Assembly (NCBI GenBank): GCA_029747015.1
Contig: JAKOGI010000146.1
Location: forward strand, 261,001-325,000
DNA length: 64,000 nucleotides
Direction: 5' to 3'
DNA from: Carnegiea gigantea
Taxonomy: Eukaryota > Streptophyta > Magnoliopsida > Caryophyllales > Cactaceae
This document shows, one piece after another, positions 57,412 to 64,000 of this stretch (its first letter is position 1; each line of letters begins with the position of its first letter). A model generated the notes under the pieces. It saw only the letters and a program-made list of their open reading frames with translations. It had not been told where the DNA came from and did not search any database. The position numbers and the translations under genes were made by a program.

Positions 57412-57678
57412 GGGCCTGTTCTTTTTACAGGTAAATTAGGGTAGGTAAAAGGGTGAAGTAGATTGAGATAAGTTGAAGCAGGTTGAGGTAGGTTGAAGTA
57501 CGTTGAAGTGGGTTGAAGTAGGTTAAAGTGGGCTGAATTTTTTTATGTAATAAATTAAACTTGGTTAAAATAGTAAAAGTGGATTAAAGTAGATTAAAGT
57601 AGGTTGAAGTAGGTTAAAGTGGATTGAAGTGAGTTGAGGTTGGTATTTTAGAATTGACCCACAAAAAGAATAAGGCCC
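57412..57678. mobile_element. MITE-like foldback element with GTTGAAGTAG decamer core
   Basis: The ends are GGGCCTGTTCTTTTT and (inverted) GGGCCTTATTCTTTTT. The interior (57440-57640) is built from about twenty drifting copies of a GTAGGTTGAA-like decamer. A clean target duplication was not found. It lies inside the CACTA gene. Confidence 0.68.
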
Positions 57679-57855
57679 AAGGCAATAATTATAACCTATG
57701 AATAATGTGTGAATAAAATGTTCCAAATTTACAAATTTTTTTGCAGATTTCTTATCAACGAATACTTTGTCTTTGACCTTACAGTGAGTGTCCTTAGAAA
57801 GTTCTTCACATGTGCGTTCCCTACCTAGTGCTTTGGCCTAGAAAAAATAAAACGC

Positions 57856-58022
<167 letters not shown>

Positions 58023-59369
58023 TAAATAGAATATCGCAAATACATTCATTAATACACTCTTTACTTACCTGCGCCTCTTTCTTTCACTAATCAAGATTGA
58101 ATCACATGTATGTAACAAAGGACTAAGACCTTTTGGATCACTCAATCTATTCATTTTATTTTGTTTACTGAACTTCTTAAACTTGTCATCCTCACTCCAA
58201 TACTTAAGCATCTCATTCCAAATACTAGGTGGTAGCTTCTTTGACTTTTTGTTGAACTTTCTAGTATATCCAAGAATGTCTTTACGACGAGCTGCACCTT
58301 TGATCTCAAAGTTACACCGCATGTAGATTCCATTGTATGGATGCCAGTAGTAGTGTTTCTGTAACAAAGTCCAAGTATAGTAGTAAATAGATCGAACAAT
58401 TTTATGACGACATTCAAATTTATTTATTTCAAGCCAACCTTAAACTCATTAAACCATATGTCTCGCTGGGAATATGGAACTTCTTGCCACGTGGTCCAAC
58501 GACATGGGTACTTAAATCTAAATCTTTTAATAATTTTCTGAACTACGCCCTAGTATGGAACAAAACTAAGTACAAAAATAAAATTGTTAAAATTAATTAA
58601 TGTAGGAATGAAAAAAATATGAATAGCTATGAAGAAAATTTATAACGAACTTACGTATCACCATCAGGTTACAAATAAATCTTATTATTTGCGCTTGCAA
58701 CTTTACTATCAGGTATAGGACTTTATCTATCACTGCCTACCCGTTCATTTTGGACTGAGTGGCTTGGTAATCTAGGCTGACCAATAAACTGATTACTGCT
58801 ATAATTTGGGCTAATAGTGTCAAACTGTTGATAAACCACTAGAGTAGCGAAAGTGCCACCGAGGTAAGCAGTATTGGGTTGGATACGTGTATTCCCGCAT
58901 GTACTTTGCATGAAATGCATTGCGTGTGGCTAGTCAATACCTATACTGGAAAAAGGTGATTGGGTATATGGTTGCTCATTGATGCTACCAAAATAATTTC
59001 CAAATGGCTGGGTTGAGTCAAGGAAACCTCTGAACATTCCACTAAAGGTGTTTGTTTCATTCTTTTCAACTGGATCATTCTATGGGGTAGATTGTGGTGC
59101 TCCTCTGCTCGCACCATGCCTAACGTTTTGAGCTCGATCACGTCCACTATTTGCTCCAGACATCTAACAAATAAGAACAACATAGACACCAAATACAGCA
59201 GCACAAACATTGATAGTATTGTTATTGAAAAATTACACTAAACAAAGAAAGCTCCAACAACTAAATTGGAATAAATGTGTCAAACACATATAATTATTTT
59301 TCCAAGCTTGCAATTAGAAATAAAGTACGTACACATGCATAAACATCTATACAACTAAAAAATTAAATC

Positions 59370-59994
59370 AACCATTTTGAGACACATCATTATCATCATT
59401 ATCATCACATTGCAATGTCACATTTCCTCCGTCATCATCATCAGTGTCTTCACCTTCATCGACCCATTCACCTTCTTCGTCCTCTTAATAGTCATCATCA
59501 TCATGTTCACCATTCCTATCGTGATCATCACCCCAATCATTTCCATCAATAGTATCAACTAGTGCAGTTTCATCGATTAAAGTTGTGGTTATTACGTCAT
59601 CCACATTCATTGTTGTCATTCCTAACTGTTGATAGTAAAGCTTTAAATTATCCTTATCTTTAGGGGCACCGTGAGGTTTGTTCGGTACAGCTATCCACCA
59701 ATTCGCTTTTCCTGTTAACTCCTCAAGGTACTTAAGGTACACCACTTGGGTTACAGTATCAGTAAATATGAATAGGTGAAACTTTCTGTAACGTCGACTA
59801 TGATTAACCTCGACATAGGGGGTAAATTTAAGATAACATAGCCCCCGATGAACATCTAAGTCAAACCACTCACAATTAAGAAGGACACATTTTTTAATTG
59901 GTTTACCCGTGAATTCAGCACGAATACTTTTACAAAGTATGCCATAATTATCCCCTGATACTTCATAACCTTCGCCTACTCCTTTGACACACAT
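59370..59994 (-). pseudogene. CACTA DUF4216 region with acidic tail
   Basis: The open frame 59994-59485 (169 codons) has VSGDNYGILCKSIRAEF, CEWFDLD, YVEVNHSRRYRKFHLFIFTDTV and a NWWIAVPNKP block, the DUF4216 pattern found C-terminal to TNP2 in plant CACTA transposases. An Asp-rich tail is encoded by ATC/TCA repeats (59385-59560). Confidence 0.85.
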
Positions 59995-60682
59995 GCCATA
60001 GTTATATGTAGCTTTACCTTTATTTCTGCCTTGGTATGAAATCGAAAACCATTCACTTTATACCCAGAAAAATATTCCATTACCATAATAGGTCCATGAG
60101 ATAAGTTCACCAAAAAATTTTACCTCTCATCACTAAATACCTAGTAAAAATTGACCTATGAGGAAAAAACACATTATTCTTTTTAGACTCTAAAAACACT
60201 TTGTAAGAATTGAAGATTAGTTATGAAAAAATACTTACATTATATTCAAACCACTGTGCAAAATTTGACTCAATAAATAAGTGAACTTCCAGATCACTCG
60301 CGGTTGGATTATGACCGTAAAATTGATGTATGAACTAACTGCATTTAAAGATTCAACCTAATTAATTATTCCACTATTAATAGTATTAAAATGAAACTTT
60401 AACTAACTGATAAACTTACCCCAAATAAGGTTGCACTTCACCACAATTTAGTGAGATGGGAAGGTGAGTGACACGATACTCCAGCTCAGTAAGATATCTT
60501 TTTTCTCGATTTTCAAATAGATTACGCTTATGATTGAACACCAAAAGAGTTGGCATTTATGGTTCGGATTGTCGTATACTCTCATTACATCCAATTCTTG
60601 GACAATGCAAACTTGACTAAAAATAATGCTCGATAAAATGTTTAATTTTAAATGCTAAGTATGTCTGGACCATAGAGGCCTC

Positions 60683-61075
60683 TTAACAAGCTTTATTCTT
60701 TGCTGTAGGCTTCATCAAGCCAAAATACCTCTCAAAAGGATACATCCATGGATATTGAATAGGACCACCCAACAAAGCTTCTTCTACTAAATGAATGGGC
60801 AAATATTCCATGACATTCCAAAATTCATGGGGGAAAACTATCTCTAATTTAGAAAGAATTACAGTAATGTTCTTATTTATCTCTTCAAGCATGCTAACAT
60901 ATAACTCACTGGAGCATAGGTTTCTGAAGAGTTCACGCAACTCAACCAAGGGTCCCAACACATCTTTCGGGAGAGCAGCAAAGGCTACTGGAAGAAGATT
61001 CTCCAAAAACACATGATGATCATGACTTTTCATATTTTGAAACTTTGTGTTAGATGGATCAACCCAATTTTCCAC
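60683..61075 (-). pseudogene. CACTA DUF4218 region
   Basis: 130 codons with MKSHDHHVFLENLLPVAFAAL, LSKLEIVFPHEFWNVMEYLPIHLVEEALLGGPIQYPWMYPFERY. This is the DUF4218 signature that follows TNP2 in En/Spm transposases. It is one of the better-kept segments. Confidence 0.9.
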
Positions 61076-61376
61076 ATTAGAACAATAACCATCAGGTACA
61101 TGAACCTCCTGCAGCGATTGGCAAACAGCCCTCTTTGAGTTGATGAGAGTGCAAACTTGGCTTTTGGCTTACATAATCTATCAGTGGATCCTCTTGCACC
61201 TAAGTTTAACTCTTGTCTACTGCACAGAATAGTCATATCCATTCTTGCTTTATATCATCTTTTGTTTCTCCTGGAGCATCCATCACTGTGTTTATAATAT
61301 TTTTACTGAAATTTTTCTCAATATGCATAACATCAAGGTTATGCCTTAGAAGTTAATGCTTCCAATAAGGCAACTC

Positions 61377-62690
61377 CTAAAAGATACTTTGCCTTTTCCA
61401 ATTATGTTCATTTTCCTGAAATCCGGGAATTTGAAATTCTACCTCTACAGTCACTTTAGCCAATTTAGATGCTACATCAGACAATACTTCACGAGCAATC
61501 CTTCGAGGAGGGCCAATGTGTATGCTCTTGCCTTTACGAAAAGTAACTTTATTAGCTCTAAAACAATTATTTTGAGACAAGAACTGATGATGGCAATCAA
61601 ACCAAGAGGGCTTTCGTCCAAGCTGTAATTGGAAGGCACAATTATGGTGCATGCAAATCGGACATGCTAGCAACCCATGAGTACTCCAACCGGATAACAT
61701 TCCATGCGCAGAAAAATCATTGATTGTCCACATTAATGCAGCATGCAATCTAAAAGTTTTTTCACATGAAACATCAAATGTATCCACCCCAACATCCCAT
61801 AGCATTTTCAACTCATTAATTAGGGACTGCAAGTACACAACAATTCTGTTCTTCGGATTTGTTGGACCCGAAATAACATAATTTAAAAACATATATGGAG
61901 TAGTCATATACATATCTAGAGGCAAGTTGTAAGGTGTGACAACAATTGGCCACACAGAATGTAATCTTCCAGATAGTGAAGATGGTGTTAAACCATCAGC
62001 ACATAAACCTAACCTCACATTCCGAGACTTTGCTGCAAAATTTTGATACTTTTGGTCAAAATACTTCTACGCTTATCCATCCGACGGATGTCAGAGAACA
62101 CCCGGTTCTTGGTGGTGCTCATGGGTGCCATCTCATGTGGGCAGCAGCACTTTTGAGATATACAGTCTTTGCAATCTTGGGATAAAGGTAAGTAGTGTAT
62201 TCTAACACATGAAACCTCCTTATGTCCTCCTTGGTTGGAGTTTTTGGTAATCATCTTAGATATCAACAAAATTTGCATGTAGATAGAGCCTTATCATGTT
62301 TATAATAAATCATACAACCTTTCGAACAACAATCAATTTTCTGAACATCCACACCTAAATCTCTTACTTTTTTCAGCTATTAATAAAAATTTTTTGGAGT
62401 GCGACTTTGAGAAGGGCATGTATCTTTTATCAGACCAACAACTTCGTTGGAACAACGTTGAGACATGTGATGACCTAATTTAATACTAAATAGCCTTATA
62501 GACGTTTCTAGTTCAGTTATGTTACACCCTTCATATAACGATTGTTGGGCAGATTCAAGTATAGTGTAAAATGCCTCAGGATTTACTTCATGATAGCTAC
62601 TCATGTTCATTTCATTAGCTAGGAAGGCAACATAAAGCATGTTCTCTATATGATTATGATTATTGTGATCGTAATCGTAACTCATAGATT
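61377..62690 (-). pseudogene. CACTA TNP2 transposase (Transposase_21) remnant
   Basis: 62685-62380 covers the N-terminal part (NPEAFYTILESAQQSLYEGC). 62018-61377 is the TNP2 core: MRLGLCADGL, VTPYNLPLDMYMTTPYMFL, SLINELKMLWDVGVDTFDVS, LHAALMWTINDFSAHGMLSGWSTHGLLACPIC. The latter contains the conserved WTINDFPAYG-like and CPxC motifs. Frames are broken between 62018 and 62380. The family cuts and rejoins the element ends. Confidence 0.9.
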
Positions 62691-62744
62691 GTGAACTACT
62701 TGCACCCCTACTTCTGAATTATTATCTTGCCCATGACTTGTCCA

Positions 62745-62987
62745 TTACCAGTAATTCCTCACAAACTCCTTTCTATAAAGATGAGACTTTATAACGTCAG
62801 GCATATAGTATTGCATATTCTTGCACTTCACACATGGACATCTACAAACTCCATTAATTCTATACTCCTCTTGATTTTGTACAAATTCATCAAACATATT
62901 TACTCCCATCAAGCACTCATTTCTAAGCCTATGTCCATCGGGATTTCTCCTCTTATATATCCCTTGACGATACAACGGCCCATACAT
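62745..62987 (-). pseudogene. CACTA transposase-associated N-terminal domain
   Basis: An 80-codon frame with FDEFVQNQEEYRINGVCRCPCVKCKN, then DVIKSHLYRKEFVRNY. The CxCxxC cluster and following VxxHLYxxGF-like motif are those of the transposase-associated domain that begins plant En/Spm transposases. Confidence 0.85.
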
Positions 62988-63011
62988 ATGTTGCTAATCT
63001 GGTTTCCTTAA

Positions 63012-64000
63012 TTGTTACATATACTATAATTAATTTCAATAGATATCTTTAGAAATCAATTTGACCATTAACCAGTGAATTATTCTAATACATCATACAA
63101 TTCAATATTTGGAGGACAATAATGAACTTATCTATGAATATTAACACAATTTTGAAATACATAAATATTTATAGGTAAAGATAACCAAAAAAAAAGTTTC
63201 AGTCGACGAAAAACAACGCCGAGCTTGGGACAAGAACATGAACAATTGTAATTTTTTTTTATCGCTCAACATTATTTCTTTTTTTACCCATCTGAAATAC
63301 ATAACAAATAAGCCATAACTAATACCAATTACCAAAATAAACATTTTCCTTTCAATATACGGCCATTTAAATCAAAAATTATTTTTAAACACAAAATTTT
63401 AATCACATTTTTGTTCCATTATCAATAACTACTTACAAACATTACAACTATTTCATTTATCCAAAGAAACATACATGGTAAATAAAATTAAAGATTAAAT
63501 TATTTACAATAAATTTTGTATTCACTAATGACGCCAATACTTAATAATTAAATATGTTTAATTAGCACTTTCTATTAGCATATTCTGAAAAACATTCACA
63601 TTCATATTTAGTTCACATTTTATATTTCCATATTCCAGAAATAAATTTTAACAAAAAATTAAAATATAACAATCTAATTAAACATATATGCTACAAAAAA
63701 TAATCTTAACATAACTATTTTATTTATCAAAATAAACCTAATTAATAAATCAAACACAAATTAAACTATTTATTTCACATTTCATATAAATAAACATGTC
63801 CAAAAAATAAACAAATACTATTTACAAAAAAAAAAAAAAGCATACTTAACAAATCAAACAAATCATAAAAAAAAATTAAACATACCTAAAATAAACATAT
63901 ACTTGACATACTTACCAAAAGTTAATGTATATAACAAATCAAACAGAAAATAAACATACGTAAGATACCTAACCATTCAAATGAAAAAATAAACATATTT
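63012..64000. other. AT-rich sequence upstream of the CACTA transposase
   Basis: Very A/T-rich, with AAATTAAACATA-like words and no coding region. Presumably the 5' noncoding part of the CACTA element; the terminus is not reached. Confidence 0.4.

Overview
This window is repeat-rich plant nuclear DNA, almost certainly from a flowering plant with a sizeable, TE-laden genome. It contains decayed Ty1/copia and Ty3/gypsy (Tat/Ogre-type) LTR retrotransposons, CACTA, hAT and foldback elements, a SINE, a LINE fragment, and two endogenous plant pararetrovirus (Caulimoviridae) copies. I see no intact host gene. Nearly every coding region is broken by stops or frameshifts, and C-to-T decay is visible even in primer-binding sites, as expected of old methylated heterochromatin. 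The species cannot be named from the sequence.

Layout. 169-5252 is a complete but dead Ty1/copia element with two 271-bp LTRs. 6354-52463 is best read as a set of nested insertions. The outer shell is an Ogre-like gypsy element on the minus strand: 3' LTR 6354-8802, tandem-repeat 3' UTR 8830-9433, gag 48050-49330, PBS 50802-50819, 5' LTR 50821-52463. Inside it lies a second gypsy element X, also minus strand: 3' LTR 11705-13014, PBS 23052-23075, and a 5' LTR split between 23076-23299 and 45916-46965. X holds a minus-strand pararetrovirus copy (about 14850-21150). Its split 5' LTR holds a foldback element (23300-23510 and 45690-45915) with an 8-bp target duplication, in whose middle sits a second, plus-strand pararetrovirus copy (about 23511-45685). 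That copy is itself broken by a hAT element (24736-25407) and by a 14.8-kb Tat-lineage gypsy element (26088-40896) with a 5-bp duplication AAGGG.

The Tat element is the most unusual object. Its gag-pol runs on the minus strand (35.4-40.6 kb), but between pol and the 3' LTR there are about 9 kb of plus-strand (antisense) genes. These are a Transposase_28-like ORF with its own TATA box, flanked on both sides by arrays of a roughly 58-bp palindromic minisatellite, and a tandem array of five diverged copies of a small ORF family I do not recognise, several followed by an AATAAAA poly(A) signal.

The two virus copies lie head-to-head. Both begin just upstream of the tRNA-Met primer site and run coiled coil, capsid, zinc finger, movement protein, protease, RT/RNase H, TAV-like, promoter and poly(A) signal. 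Capsid before movement protein is the order of cavemo-/solendovirus-like members. Each copy serves as the empty-site control for insertions in the other.

52464-56373 is intergenic with low-complexity tracts. 56374 to the right edge is a decayed CACTA transposon on the minus strand, with TNP2, DUF4218, DUF4216 and Transposase_24 remnants, a foldback MITE and a long (TA)n tract.
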